NCBI GenBank assembly: GCA_037446575.1
Contig: JBBIII010000011.1
Span: 1-47,693, forward strand
DNA: 47,693 bases
Source of the DNA: JBBIII01 sp037446575
GTDB taxonomy: Bacteria > Bacteroidota > Ignavibacteria > UBA10030
Direction: 5' to 3'
Part shown: one piece after another, positions 1-8,360 of the stretch
Layout of the letters: each line of letters starts with the position of its first letter
How positions within the stretch are numbered: the stretch's first letter is position 1
The notes under the pieces: model-generated
Seen by the model: the letters and a program-made list of their open reading frames with translations, nothing else
Told to the model about the DNA's origin: nothing
The model's database searches: none
Translations under genes and position numbers: made by a program

Positions 1-1281
1 TTTGGCGCTATAAATATTGGCTTTGCAGTGCTTGCCTATAGCATGGTTTTAGGGGCGGCAGGTTTTCCATTACTCGGAACTAAAAGAATTGCGCAAGGCG
101 AATCTCCAGAGTTGATCGGGCAAATCATCGGCAGTAGGATAATAACAGAGTTAATTGTTATCGTTTTTGTATCTATAGCAGTCTTACTAATCGTTCAGGA
201 TTCTGCGCTTGCATGGCTTATTATTTTATTTTCATGCGCTATATTGCCGCAAATATTCTTTTTAGATTGGTTCTTTCAAGGTAAAGAAACAATGGGGATT
301 GTCAGCGCGGCAAGAGTGACTCAAGCATTTGTGTACCTTGTTATTATTTTGTTGTTCGTTCGATCTTCTAGCGATATTATGTGGGTGGCGGTTGGTTCAA
401 TTGTAGGTGAATGTTCGGCGGCGGCTTTAATGTTGCTACGGTTCCGTTTTTTATATCCATCAACTCGAATAATTCTAAAGCCGTCGTTTTCTATATTAAA
501 GACATCATTGCCGCTTGCCGTTGGAATAATTTTAGCATCATTTGTGATAAACTATCCACCAATAGCGCTTGGAATTTTTAGCGATAAAACAAGCGTTGGT
601 ATTTACAGCGCCGCCGGTAAGTTGGTTTATTTTTTGATGATGGGAGATAGAATTTTATTTTTATTGCTTATACCTGCCTCTGCCCGTAAGCAAACTCATT
701 CGCCTGAAAAGCTTTCAGAAATGCTTTTTGATACGATGAAATGGATATGGATAATTGCATTGCCTGCGGCGGTTGGCGGCTCATTAATTGCAGAGGATAT
801 TATCGGGTTTATTTTTGGCGTTGAATATGTTACGTCGGCAAACGTATTTAGAATATTGGTTTGGTATTTCCTGTTGACCATGATGCACACTGTTTATACA
901 TCCGGTTTAATTGGAGCAGGGGGTGAAAAAATTTATGGAAAAATTATGGTAATAACCGCCGCATTTTATTTAATATTTGTAAGCGTTGGAGCGGTTGGAT
1001 TTGGAGCTTACGGCGCAGCGTTTGGCGTTGTTCTCGCCGAGGCAATGAGTGTAGTATTGATATATCGTTCATTATGTAAATTTATTCAAATAAAATCCCC
1101 TAAAAATATAATTCGTGTCATTTTTTCTGTAATATTAATGGCGACTATTGTTGAGCTGGTTTTACCTTATAGTTTTATAATTGCAATCTTGATGGGAATC
1201 TTTAGTTATATCTTTTTCATTTTTGTTTTGAAAGCAATAGAGAAGAAAGATGTAAAACTTCTATTAAAGAGGTTTGCATGA
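1..1281 (+). CDS. polysaccharide flippase (Wzx/MATE-like), 5' truncated
   Basis: Multi-pass membrane protein of the polysaccharide biosynthesis/flippase group, expected to move lipid-linked glycan units across the inner membrane. The reading frame is open from base 1, so the gene starts upstream of the window; the first in-window GTG at 28 lies inside the protein and is not a credible start. About 426 residues are visible. Nearly all are hydrophobic helices joined by short basic loops, with roughly twelve predicted membrane segments and Gly/Ala-rich helices typical of the MOP superfamily. The stop codon overlaps the next start by four bases (ATGA at 1278), so it is translationally coupled to the deacetylase gene. 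Family assignment rests on topology, composition and neighbours; substrate is unknown. Confidence 0.8.
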   Translation, partial: FGAINIGFAVLAYSMVLGAAGFPLLGTKRIAQGESPELIGQIIGSRIITELIVIVFVSIAVLLIVQDSALAWLIILFSCAILPQIFFLDWFFQGKETMGIVSAARVTQAFVYLVIILLFVRSSSDIMWVAVGSIVGECSAAALMLLRFRFLYPSTRIILKPSFSILKTSLPLAVGIILASFVINYPPIALGIFSDKTSVGIYSAAGKLVYFLMMGDRILFLLLIPASARKQTHSPEKLSEMLFDTMKWIWIIALPAAVGGSLIAEDIIGFIFGVEYVTSANVFRILVWYFLLTMMHTVYTSGLIGAGGEKIYGKIMVITAAFYLIFVSVGAVGFGAYGAAFGVVLAEAMSVVLIYRSLCKFIQIKSPKNIIRVIFSVILMATIVELVLPYSFIIAILMGIFSYIFFIFVLKAIEKKDVKLLLKRFA

Positions 1282-2837
1282 AATTAAGAATTGGGATTCT
1301 TGGTGATAGAATAGGTTGGGAAGTACTGCTTGAACAAATCGGTGTTCCCTTTGACGTTGTTGGGGATTCAATGCTTCCGAATGAATACAGCGTTGTAGTT
1401 GCAAGTGATGATGTAGATGACCGTGAATCGGAAATGCTACGACAATATTTAGCGCTCGGCGGAGCAGTTTTATGCTCGGTTAAGGTTTATGCAAGGTTGC
1501 GTCAAACTACTTGCCAATATGTGAATATAGAATATTTATATCCATCAAAAAGTTCGATATTTCAGTCGCTCGGAATAATAGATGTATATAGTCGATGTCA
1601 ACTTCCTTGGAATGCAAATGATTTGATAACAAATAAAAGAAGCATTGCGGCTTATGTCAGTTCTCAAGCTGGCGAACATCTAATAGCCCTGCCTTTCGAT
1701 TCATCGAAAGTCGCACTTGATAGTCGCACGGCTTATAAATCTTTCTATTCGCCGGCAAGACGCCGTCCGTTTGAAAAAGTTTCTCTCAGTTCGAAGGGAG
1801 AAATCAGATGTTTAGTTTCACAATGTCTTGAAATTCTCCATCATCGCCGAAAATTACCTTTTGCCCAATTGTGGTATTATCCAAATGGTTCACGCTCAAT
1901 ATTTTGTTTTCGGATAGACACAGACAAAGGTACGTTTGAGCAGATAAAAATTTTGGCAAAGGTTATAGAAAGAAATGGAATTCCGGCAACTTGGTTTGTT
2001 GATCTGAAAAATCATAAAAATATTCTGAAATTACTTTCACGCGAGTCGCTTCATGAAATTGGCGTTCATTGTTATGAACATAAAACTTTTTCAGACTATA
2101 AGTCTAATATCGAGAACATCAATAAAGCGTTAAATATTCTAAAAGAATCTAAAATATCTCCCAAAGGATTTGCATCGCCTTTTGGGATGTGGAACGAAGA
2201 ACTTGGCAGATCAATAATTGATAGCGGCTTTGAATACTCGTCCGAGTTTTCATACGATTATGATAATCTTCCCAGTGTTCCGAAATTGTATAATAGAAAA
2301 TGTGGAGTGCTCCAAATTCCCTTCCATCCGATATGTATCGGGAGCTTAAAGCGACAAAGTTATACCGATAAACAAATGGTTCGTTATTTTGCGGAAGTAA
2401 TCCAGAAAAAAGTTGCAAGGCGAGAACCGCTTTTCTTTTACCATCATCCTAACGACGAGAATATTTCGGTTCTAGATTGGCTATTTCAGGAGATGCGCCG
2501 TGAACATATTCCAGCAAAAAATATAAGTGAATACGCAAGTTGGTGGAAATTGCGTATTAACTCTATACCAGAATTTAGATATACTAAAGGTTGTATTCAT
2601 ATACGTGGAATCCAGAAAGAAAAATCGCTGTATATTCGTATAACTAAACCTGATGGAACGGAAGCAATTGTTCCCGTGGCTAAACAGATAATGCTTGAAA
2701 CAGTTCGTTGGGATCCTAAGCCCGCCGCTTGGTCAGCCCCCGATGATTTTCTTCGCTCACGGCAATTTAATTACCGAATTCCGCTAATACTTGGAATTGA
2801 CACATTATTTAATATCTTTAGAAAAAAAATAAGGTAA
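1278..2837 (+). CDS. polysaccharide deacetylase (NodB homology) with extra N-terminal domain
   Basis: A metal-dependent carbohydrate de-N-acetylase domain lies at about residues 205-400. The metal/catalytic signatures are visible: RIDTDKG (Asp214, Asp216), the H-x3-H pair in HCYEH (His264, His268) and PFGMWN near 301-306, with a later YHHPND. The first ~200 residues start with a Rossmann-like strand (GILGDRIGW) and a VVVASDD...GGAVLCS pattern resembling a glutamine-amidotransferase-like (ThuA/GATase1) fold, but I see no catalytic Cys-His-Glu there. There is no signal peptide, so a cytoplasmic or membrane-peripheral site is likely. It sits between a flippase and a GT4 enzyme, so it probably trims N-acetyl groups during surface-glycan synthesis. 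The substrate cannot be read from the sequence. Confidence 0.85.
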   Translation: MKLRIGILGDRIGWEVLLEQIGVPFDVVGDSMLPNEYSVVVASDDVDDRESEMLRQYLALGGAVLCSVKVYARLRQTTCQYVNIEYLYPSKSSIFQSLGIIDVYSRCQLPWNANDLITNKRSIAAYVSSQAGEHLIALPFDSSKVALDSRTAYKSFYSPARRRPFEKVSLSSKGEIRCLVSQCLEILHHRRKLPFAQLWYYPNGSRSIFCFRIDTDKGTFEQIKILAKVIERNGIPATWFVDLKNHKNILKLLSRESLHEIGVHCYEHKTFSDYKSNIENINKALNILKESKISPKGFASPFGMWNEELGRSIIDSGFEYSSEFSYDYDNLPSVPKLYNRKCGVLQIPFHPICIGSLKRQSYTDKQMVRYFAEVIQKKVARREPLFFYHHPNDENISVLDWLFQEMRREHIPAKNISEYASWWKLRINSIPEFRYTKGCIHIRGIQKEKSLYIRITKPDGTEAIVPVAKQIMLETVRWDPKPAAWSAPDDFLRSRQFNYRIPLILGIDTLFNIFRKKIR

Positions 2838-2841
2838 AATA

Positions 2842-3879
2842 ATGCACGTATTGTTTGCTACAAGTCAAGCTACAGCTTTGGTAAGAGGCGGTGTTCGCAC
2901 TCAAGCGCTTCAGACTAAAGAGGCGTTAGAAAACTTAGGCGTTCATGTGACGCTATTCGATATGTGGAGCGATTTTCATTCTGAGGAATTTGACTTAGTG
3001 CATATTTTTGCCGCAAATATTGCAACCTATCATTTTGCACGCGCAATTAAAGCGCAAGGAATTCCAATTGTCATTTCACCGGTTTTTTTCACAAGAAGAA
3101 CCGCTAAATTAGTGAAAAAAGTAGTTACAGCAGATAAATTAGTAAGCCGTATGCTCCGAGGTATTTGGACTGATTATGGATTGATTGCTGAAATGTGCGG
3201 TTGGGCTAAAGCTATTACACCAAACACGCACGATGAAGCAAAATTATTTGAAGAAGCTTTTGGAATACCAAAAAATAGAATTACAGTTATTCCAAATGGA
3301 GTTGAAGAAAGATTTTCGTATGCCAAACCCGATTTGTTTGTGCGTGAATATGGTATAAAAGATTTTATACTTTCTGTAGGACACATTGGCCCAGCCCGCA
3401 AAAATGTGTTGCGCTTAATCCAAGCGCTTGAATACGTCGATCGTCCTGCGGTAATAATTGGGCGAATTGAAAATTCACCATCTGGCAAAGAGTGTTTAGA
3501 AAGAGCTAAACGGAACCCACGCTTGTTAATAATAGATGCGATCAATCATGATTCTATGTTATTGGCTTCGGCATACGCGGCTTGCGATGTTTTTGTTTTA
3601 CCATCGCTATTTGAAACCCCGGGAATTGCAGCTCTAGAAGCAGCTATTACAGGAGCTAAAATTGTAATAACGCCATTCGGAGGAACACAAGATTATTTTA
3701 AAGATGAAGCAATTTATGTAAATCCGTATTCAGTAAAAGATATTGCAGATGGAATAAAGATGGCATTAGAAAAAAAGAAAGATAAAGAACTTGCTAATCG
3801 GATTGTAAAAGAGTTTATCTGGAAAAGAACAGGAGAAATTACAAAAAGAGTTTATGACCGTGTTCTTGGTCTTAATTAA
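2842..3879 (+). CDS. glycosyltransferase family 4 (GT-B fold)
   Basis: Transfers a sugar from a nucleotide-sugar donor to a growing glycan. The 345-residue length suits a GT4 enzyme. The N-terminal half begins MHVLFATSQ with the family's early glycine-rich acceptor loop (VRGGVRTQA). The C-terminal half has the donor-site signature, FVLPSLFETPGIAALEA, whose two glutamates form the E-x7-E motif, followed by a GGTQDYF loop. The start is supported by AAGGT seven bases upstream of the ATG, and only four bases separate it from the deacetylase stop. It is the last gene of the polysaccharide cluster; the next gene is a housekeeping phosphodiesterase after a 48-base gap. Donor and acceptor are unknown. 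Confidence 0.88.
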   Translation: MHVLFATSQATALVRGGVRTQALQTKEALENLGVHVTLFDMWSDFHSEEFDLVHIFAANIATYHFARAIKAQGIPIVISPVFFTRRTAKLVKKVVTADKLVSRMLRGIWTDYGLIAEMCGWAKAITPNTHDEAKLFEEAFGIPKNRITVIPNGVEERFSYAKPDLFVREYGIKDFILSVGHIGPARKNVLRLIQALEYVDRPAVIIGRIENSPSGKECLERAKRNPRLLIIDAINHDSMLLASAYAACDVFVLPSLFETPGIAALEAAITGAKIVITPFGGTQDYFKDEAIYVNPYSVKDIADGIKMALEKKKDKELANRIVKEFIWKRTGEITKRVYDRVLGLN

Positions 3880-3927
3880 GTATCTTCTTATATTTAAGCA
3901 ATTATTCAATTATATATGAGACATTAG

Positions 3928-4722
3928 GTGACAAAAGTATTAAACATATTATTTATAGGCGATATAAATGGTAAGCCGGGATTGACATTGACTTCATCAA
4001 TACTAAAACAATATTTTCAGAAATATGAAATCGATTTTTGCATAGCGAACGGAGAAAATGTAACCGAAGGAAAAGGACTTGAAGAAAAAGACGCAAAAAC
4101 TCTGTTTGAATTGGGCGTGCATGTAATTACAACTGGAAATCATTTGTGGGATCGGTGGTCGGCAAAATCGTTGCTTTCTAAAGAGAAAAATATTTTGCGA
4201 CCTTTAAATTATCCGCGTGAAAACCCTGGTAATGGTTTAGTAATATATGATTTGAAAGAAAAGGGGCGAGTGGGGGTTATATGCTTACAAGGACGTACTT
4301 ACATGCAAACAATAGATTGTCCATTTAAATCTGCTGATTGGGCTATAAGCAAAATTGCAAATGAAACGAAGGCTATCATAATTGATATGCACGCAGAAGC
4401 AACTGCCGAGAAAATGGCTCTTGCTTGGCATTTAGATGGTCGAGTAAGTGCAATTGTTGGCACTCATACACATATTCCAACAGCAGATGCTCATGTTCTA
4501 CCGAAAGGCACTGCTTACATTACAGATGTCGGAATGACCGGTCCTTACGATTCAGTGATTGGCATGAAGAAAGAAATAGCAATCCGTAGGTTTCAATTTC
4601 AAACTCCATATAAATTTGAAATTGCTGAGCATGATGTAAGACTATGCGCAGTTTTTATTCAAGTAAATTTAGAGACGGGAAAAGCAATTAAAATAGAACC
4701 GATTATATTTCCTAGTTTTTAA
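3928..4722 (+). CDS. ymdB: YmdB-like metallophosphodiesterase
   Basis: Calcineurin-like phosphoesterase of the YmdB/TIGR00282 type; characterised members hydrolyse 2',3'-cyclic nucleotides and affect RNA turnover. Metal-ligand motifs are in the family order: GDINGKPG at the N terminus, ANGENVTEGKG, TTGNHLWD, then the hallmark run with IDMHAEATAEKMA, VGTHTHIPTAD and ITDVGMTGPYDSVIG. The length of 264 residues matches the family. The start is a GTG at 3928; the only nearby upstream ATG in frame hits a TAG immediately, so GTG is the best choice even though no strong ribosome binding site is visible. It is probably cytoplasmic. Members often lie near folD or rny; here folD follows after one intervening gene. 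Confidence 0.9.
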   Translation: MTKVLNILFIGDINGKPGLTLTSSILKQYFQKYEIDFCIANGENVTEGKGLEEKDAKTLFELGVHVITTGNHLWDRWSAKSLLSKEKNILRPLNYPRENPGNGLVIYDLKEKGRVGVICLQGRTYMQTIDCPFKSADWAISKIANETKAIIIDMHAEATAEKMALAWHLDGRVSAIVGTHTHIPTADAHVLPKGTAYITDVGMTGPYDSVIGMKKEIAIRRFQFQTPYKFEIAEHDVRLCAVFIQVNLETGKAIKIEPIIFPSF

Positions 4723-4734
4723 ATTTTGCTATTC

Positions 4735-4756
4735 TATAATTGTATTCAGATACAAT
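4735..4756 (+). promoter_or_regulatory. candidate promoter and operator of the ORF6N gene
   Basis: A TATAAT hexamer at 4735-4740 is followed by a 7-bp inverted repeat, ATTGTAT (4739-4745) and ATACAAT (4750-4756), with a 4-base loop. The repeat would overlap the transcription start, a usual position for an autorepressor site. There is no convincing -35 element, so this is inference from position and symmetry only. Confidence 0.3.
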
Positions 4757-4761
4757 AAATT
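4750..4761. repeat. left copy of a 12-bp direct repeat flanking the ORF6N gene
   Basis: ATACAATAAATT occurs here and again, identically and in the same orientation, at 5372-5383, on the two sides of the ORF6N gene. It could be an insertion footprint or a repeated AT-rich promoter-like element. Confidence 0.45.
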
Positions 4762-4777
4762 GAAGGGAGAGATTTCT

Positions 4778-5344
4778 ATGGTAAAATATCCACGTGTTAT
4801 TTCACAAAGCATAGAAAAGAAAATATTTCTTATTCGCGGTTATAAAGTAATGCTCGATGCAGATATTGCAATGATGTACGGTGTGCAAACAAAAGTTATG
4901 ATCCAATCTGTTAAACGCAATATTCAACGTTTTCCGTCAGAATTCATGTTTCAATTATCCGAACGCGAATATAAATCTTTGAGGTCACAATTTGTGACCT
5001 CAAAAAGTGGAAAAGGCGGCCGTAGATATTTGCCTTATGTGTTTACTGAGCATGGCGTGGCAATGCTTGCTACGGTTTTGCGTAGTGAACGCGCCATTCA
5101 AATGAGCATTCAAATTATCAAAGCGTTTGTTCGATTAAGGCAGTTTCTATCAAGCCACAAAGACCTTGAAAAGAAATTACTTTTGCTGGAAGAAAGGATC
5201 GACACGCATGATAAAGATATCCAATCTATTGTCGAAGCAATAAAACAAATGATTGATCCGCCAATCAAAGAAAAAAGACAGATTGGTTTTCGAATAGCAG
5301 AATCATCGGCGAGATACAGAGTAAAGAAAAAAAATATATTTTAA
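4778..5344 (+). CDS. ORF6N-domain DNA-binding protein
   Basis: A 188-residue protein with an ORF6N domain over roughly residues 5-115, a family shared by phage-type regulators and KilA-N-like proteins. Diagnostic blocks are visible: ISQSIEKKIFLIRGYKVMLDADIAMMYGV, here split as IRGYKVMLD and LDADIAMMYGV, then FPSEFMFQLSEREY and GGRRYLPYVFTEHGVAML. The C-terminal part (about 120-165) is charged and probably coiled-coil. The start is ATG 4778, preceded by GGGAGAG eight bases upstream; a TTG at 4760 in frame would place the ribosome binding site inside the coding region. It interrupts the ymdB-folD neighbourhood and is bracketed by 12-bp direct repeats, which suggests acquisition. Its role (anti-repressor, regulator or solitary phage relic) is not known. 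Confidence 0.85.
   Translation: MVKYPRVISQSIEKKIFLIRGYKVMLDADIAMMYGVQTKVMIQSVKRNIQRFPSEFMFQLSEREYKSLRSQFVTSKSGKGGRRYLPYVFTEHGVAMLATVLRSERAIQMSIQIIKAFVRLRQFLSSHKDLEKKLLLLEERIDTHDKDIQSIVEAIKQMIDPPIKEKRQIGFRIAESSARYRVKKKNIF
4978..5004. repeat. perfect 12-bp inverted repeat inside the ORF6N coding sequence
   Basis: TTTGAGGTCACA (4978-4989), a 3-base spacer ATT, and TGTGACCTCAAA (4993-5004) form a perfect palindrome-like element. It encodes the residues around LRSQFVTSK just before the GGRRYLPYVFTE block. As DNA it looks like a dimeric-protein binding site; as RNA it would be a tight hairpin in the message. Confidence 0.9.
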
Positions 5345-5371
5345 TAAGTTTCTATTTTCATATAACTTTAA

Positions 5372-5383
5372 ATACAATAAATT
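5372..5383. repeat. right copy of the 12-bp direct repeat flanking the ORF6N gene
   Basis: Identical to ATACAATAAATT at 4750-4761. It lies in the 91-base gap between the ORF6N stop and the folD start. Confidence 0.45.
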
Positions 5384-5435
5384 ACTACAAATTACAAACT
5401 AATGATTGTTAATCGATAATAAGTAGAGGAAAATT

Positions 5436-6311
5436 ATGGCAGAAATTATTGATGGAAAAATAATTGCAGAGGAAGTCAAACGAGAAATAATTATAGAGAC
5501 AACGAAATTAAAAGAGACAAAAGGTATTATACCCGGGCTTGCAGTCGTTTTAGTGGGTGATAATCCTGCATCAGAATCGTATGTAAAATCTAAGGGCAAG
5601 GTTTCGCAAGAAATGGGATTTTATTCTTTTACAGATCGAATGCCCGCAACGACTTCGGAAAAAGAATTACTAGAAAAAATTGCTCAGTATAATAACGATC
5701 CGAAAATTCATGGAATTCTTGTTCAACTTCCTCTTCCAAAACATATTGATGAACAGAAAGTAATAGAAGCAATTGATCCGAGAAAAGATGTAGATGGGTT
5801 CCATCCTATGAGTATTGGGAAATTAGTAATCGGGCTTGATACATTTCGCTCTTGCACGCCGGCGGGAATTCAGGAAATGTTAATTCGAAGTGGAAATGAC
5901 CCGGCGGGCAAACATGTTGTTGTGGTGGGGCGAAGTAATATTGTCGGTAAACCTATTGCCAACATGCTTTTACAGAAACAAAGAGGAGCTAATGCTGTCG
6001 TTACAATAGCGCATACTGGTGCAGAGGATTTGACACGCTACACAAAATTTGCAGACATATTAATTGCTGCAATCGGAAAACCTGAAGCAATTCAGGGTGA
6101 AATGTTGAAAGATGGGGTTGTAGTTATTGATGTTGGAATAAATCGTGTTGATGATTCGAATTCTCCAAAAGGATATAGAATTGTTGGTGATGTTCATTTT
6201 AAATCTGCGTTCGAAAAAGCAAAAGCTATAACTCCAGTTCCTGGCGGTGTCGGTTTAATGACAGTTGCAATGCTAATGAAGAACACACTAAAAGCGGCAA
6301 TGCAATCATAG
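5436..6311 (+). CDS. folD: FolD, methylene-THF dehydrogenase / methenyl-THF cyclohydrolase
   Basis: Bifunctional cytosolic enzyme that oxidises 5,10-methylene-THF to 5,10-methenyl-THF with NADP and hydrolyses it to 10-formyl-THF, supplying purine and formyl-Met synthesis. The family signatures are intact: SYVKSK with the catalytic Lys53, VQLPLPKHIDE, DPRKDVDGFHP, CTPAGIQEML and the dinucleotide-binding VVGRSNIVGKP, ending with ITPVPGGVGLMTVAML. The 291-residue length is normal. The ATG has AGAGGA six bases upstream. The photolyase gene follows after 24 bases on the same strand, so the two are probably co-transcribed. Confidence 0.97.
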   Translation: MAEIIDGKIIAEEVKREIIIETTKLKETKGIIPGLAVVLVGDNPASESYVKSKGKVSQEMGFYSFTDRMPATTSEKELLEKIAQYNNDPKIHGILVQLPLPKHIDEQKVIEAIDPRKDVDGFHPMSIGKLVIGLDTFRSCTPAGIQEMLIRSGNDPAGKHVVVVGRSNIVGKPIANMLLQKQRGANAVVTIAHTGAEDLTRYTKFADILIAAIGKPEAIQGEMLKDGVVVIDVGINRVDDSNSPKGYRIVGDVHFKSAFEKAKAITPVPGGVGLMTVAMLMKNTLKAAMQS

Positions 6312-6335
6312 GCAAAATTTATAAAATGGAATAGA

Positions 6336-7754
6336 TTGAAACCTGTTATAGTATGGTTTAGACGCGATTTACGGATTCACGACAATCCAGCGCTTTATTT
6401 TGCCTCCAAGACCGGTTTGCCATTAATTCCGCTTTTCATCTTTGATAAAAAAATTATCAGTAATCTGCTGAGCGATGGTGCAATTTTCGATTTTCAGGCA
6501 GAAGCTTTAGCGAATCTAAATCTCAATCTTAAAAAATTTGGCGCAAGATTAATTTACAAATATGGAAATGTTTTAGAGGTTCATAGTCAGCTGATTAAAG
6601 AAGTGAATCCGCAAGCTTTGTACTTCAACCGTGATTATGAACCAGCCACGTTAGAGCGAGATAATTGTATCGCTAAGCTTTATCAAAAAGATGGTATAGA
6701 AATCCGCACGTTTAAGGATAGTGTTTTAATCGAGCCAGATGAAATTTTTAATCAGCAGGGGAAACCATATACTGTATTTACACCTTACGCAAACAGCTGG
6801 AAGAAAATGCCGCTACCTGCCCCGTACGGTTACCCAAGCGGGATTAAAAGCGTATCAATAAAATCAGAAAAATTGATGAGTGCCAGAGAATTAAAGAAAG
6901 ATGTAAAAATTTTTCAGCCATTATTAAAAGGAGGAGAATCAAAAGCAAATAAGAGATGGGAAAAATTTTTAAAGGATATTTTACCGGCTTATTCTACAAC
7001 AAGAGATATTCCATCAGTTGATGGCACGAGCCGTATGTCGGCTTACTTGCGATTTGGATGCATTTCGGTAAGACAGATTTATGAAGATGTTTTCACAATT
7101 GCTGAAAACAACCGTGACATTAAAGTACGGGCTTCAGCTCAAAAATTTATTGACGAATTGATTTGGCGAGAATTTTATCAATCTGTTTTATTTCATTTTC
7201 CGCATGTGTTGAATTCAAATTTTCGCCAGGCATTTGATAGAATGCCTTGGAAATATGATAGAAAGTTGTTTGGCGCATGGAAAAATGGATTGACAGGTTA
7301 TCCGATTGTCGATGCTGGTATTCGCCAGCTTAACACGACAGGGTGGATGCATAATCGCGTTCGAATGATAGTTGCATCTTTTTTAACTAAAGATTTGATG
7401 CACGATTGGAAATTAGGAGCAAAATATTTTGAAGAAAAACTATTAGATATAGAAACAGCATCGAATAATGGCGGGTGGCAATGGTCAGCTTCAACCGGAG
7501 TTGATCCGAAGCCGTTGCGAATTTTTAATCCACGACTTCAATCCGAAAGATTTGATCCAAACGGCAAGTATATAAAAAGGTGGATTCCTGAATTAGTAAA
7601 AGTACCCCACAAATTTATTCATGCCCCTTACGAGATGCCTTTTGTTCTGCAGAAAGAATTAGGATGTGTAGTTGGTAAGCATTACCCCTTGCCGATTGTC
7701 GATCACAAAAAAGGGGTAGAGATTTATAAAGAAAAATATTATGGGATGATGTAG
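6336..7754 (+). CDS. phrB: deoxyribodipyrimidine photolyase (class I, PhrB-type)
   Basis: Blue-light, FAD-dependent repair of cyclobutane pyrimidine dimers. The 472-residue length equals that of E. coli PhrB. The N-terminal antenna domain begins with VIVWFRRDLRIHDNPAL. The C-terminal FAD domain has ELIWREFYQ, GYPIVDAGIRQLNTTGWMHNR, ASFLTKDL and NNGGWQWSASTGVDP, keeping the tryptophans and asparagines expected for electron transfer and flavin binding. The start is TTG at 6336; the upstream ATG at 6325 reaches a stop after two codons, and TGGA lies a few bases before the TTG. By hand alignment, the glutamate that contacts methenyl-THF in E. coli PhrB (around residue 109) is not conserved, so the antenna pigment is uncertain. 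Confidence 0.96.
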   Translation: MKPVIVWFRRDLRIHDNPALYFASKTGLPLIPLFIFDKKIISNLLSDGAIFDFQAEALANLNLNLKKFGARLIYKYGNVLEVHSQLIKEVNPQALYFNRDYEPATLERDNCIAKLYQKDGIEIRTFKDSVLIEPDEIFNQQGKPYTVFTPYANSWKKMPLPAPYGYPSGIKSVSIKSEKLMSARELKKDVKIFQPLLKGGESKANKRWEKFLKDILPAYSTTRDIPSVDGTSRMSAYLRFGCISVRQIYEDVFTIAENNRDIKVRASAQKFIDELIWREFYQSVLFHFPHVLNSNFRQAFDRMPWKYDRKLFGAWKNGLTGYPIVDAGIRQLNTTGWMHNRVRMIVASFLTKDLMHDWKLGAKYFEEKLLDIETASNNGGWQWSASTGVDPKPLRIFNPRLQSERFDPNGKYIKRWIPELVKVPHKFIHAPYEMPFVLQKELGCVVGKHYPLPIVDHKKGVEIYKEKYYGMM

Positions 7755-7755
7755 T

Positions 7756-7779
7756 GATTGTTTTTTTATCTAAACAATC
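7756..7779. terminator. AT-rich hairpin between convergent genes
   Basis: GATTGTTT (7756-7763) pairs with AAACAATC (7772-7779) around an 8-base loop, starting two bases after the photolyase stop and followed by TTTC. The stem is weak but it is placed between convergent genes, where a bidirectional terminator would be useful. Confidence 0.35.
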
Positions 7780-7847
7780 TTTCAAATCCGTTGTATTGAT
7801 CTTCAGTTACGCTCGGACTTCCTTTTCCACTTCAAGTATTTTCATGT

Positions 7848-8279
7848 TTAATCAGGTTTAGTTGCTTGATTGGGAATTATGGGTACAGGATTAAATAATT
7901 TGATGGTTTCGTCGTTAAACAATACCCATATACTGTACACGCCAAGCAGTGTGCCTAATGGAATGTTAAGCAAACTAAAGAAAGAAACAACCAGAATTGT
8001 AATTCTTCCCCATTCTTTTCTTTTCATCACACCGATAGCGCCTATTAATCCGACTATTGAAACAATTAATATTATTGTTCCGATTACGAAAAGTACAATT
8101 GGCACTATATTAAGAATTTCTATCGGCACGTCTTCCATCCCTTGATTATCATATCGCACGATAATTTCGAATAAATATCTGAATCCAAAGGCAATTGCAT
8201 AAATAGCAAAAGAACAAAGAATTGCAAGCGAGCGATATACAATATTTAATATGCCAACTAATGGTATATGTTTTTCCAT
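7848..8279 (-). CDS. small four-helix membrane protein, function unknown
   Basis: A 143-residue protein with about four membrane helices: residues 8-32, 53-78, 79-90 merging into the loop MKRKEWGR, and 93-118. The last helix runs into LGVYSIWVLFNDETIKLFNP, a Gly-x-Tyr-x-x-Trp-x-Leu ending followed by a short acidic/aromatic stretch. I have seen this layout in many small uncharacterised bacterial membrane proteins, but I cannot name a family. It is the last gene on the minus strand after the PKD protein (81-base gap), so it may be the tail of that operon or independent. No function is assigned. Confidence 0.7.
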   Translation of the reverse strand: MEKHIPLVGILNIVYRSLAILCSFAIYAIAFGFRYLFEIIVRYDNQGMEDVPIEILNIVPIVLFVIGTIILIVSIVGLIGAIGVMKRKEWGRITILVVSFFSLLNIPLGTLLGVYSIWVLFNDETIKLFNPVPIIPNQATKPD

Positions 8280-8360
8280 ATTTTAATTCCTTCCAAGTAA
8301 TTGTATTGTGTTTAAACAATATCTAATACGATTGTTGCCATAGAAAGTTATATGCCTATC

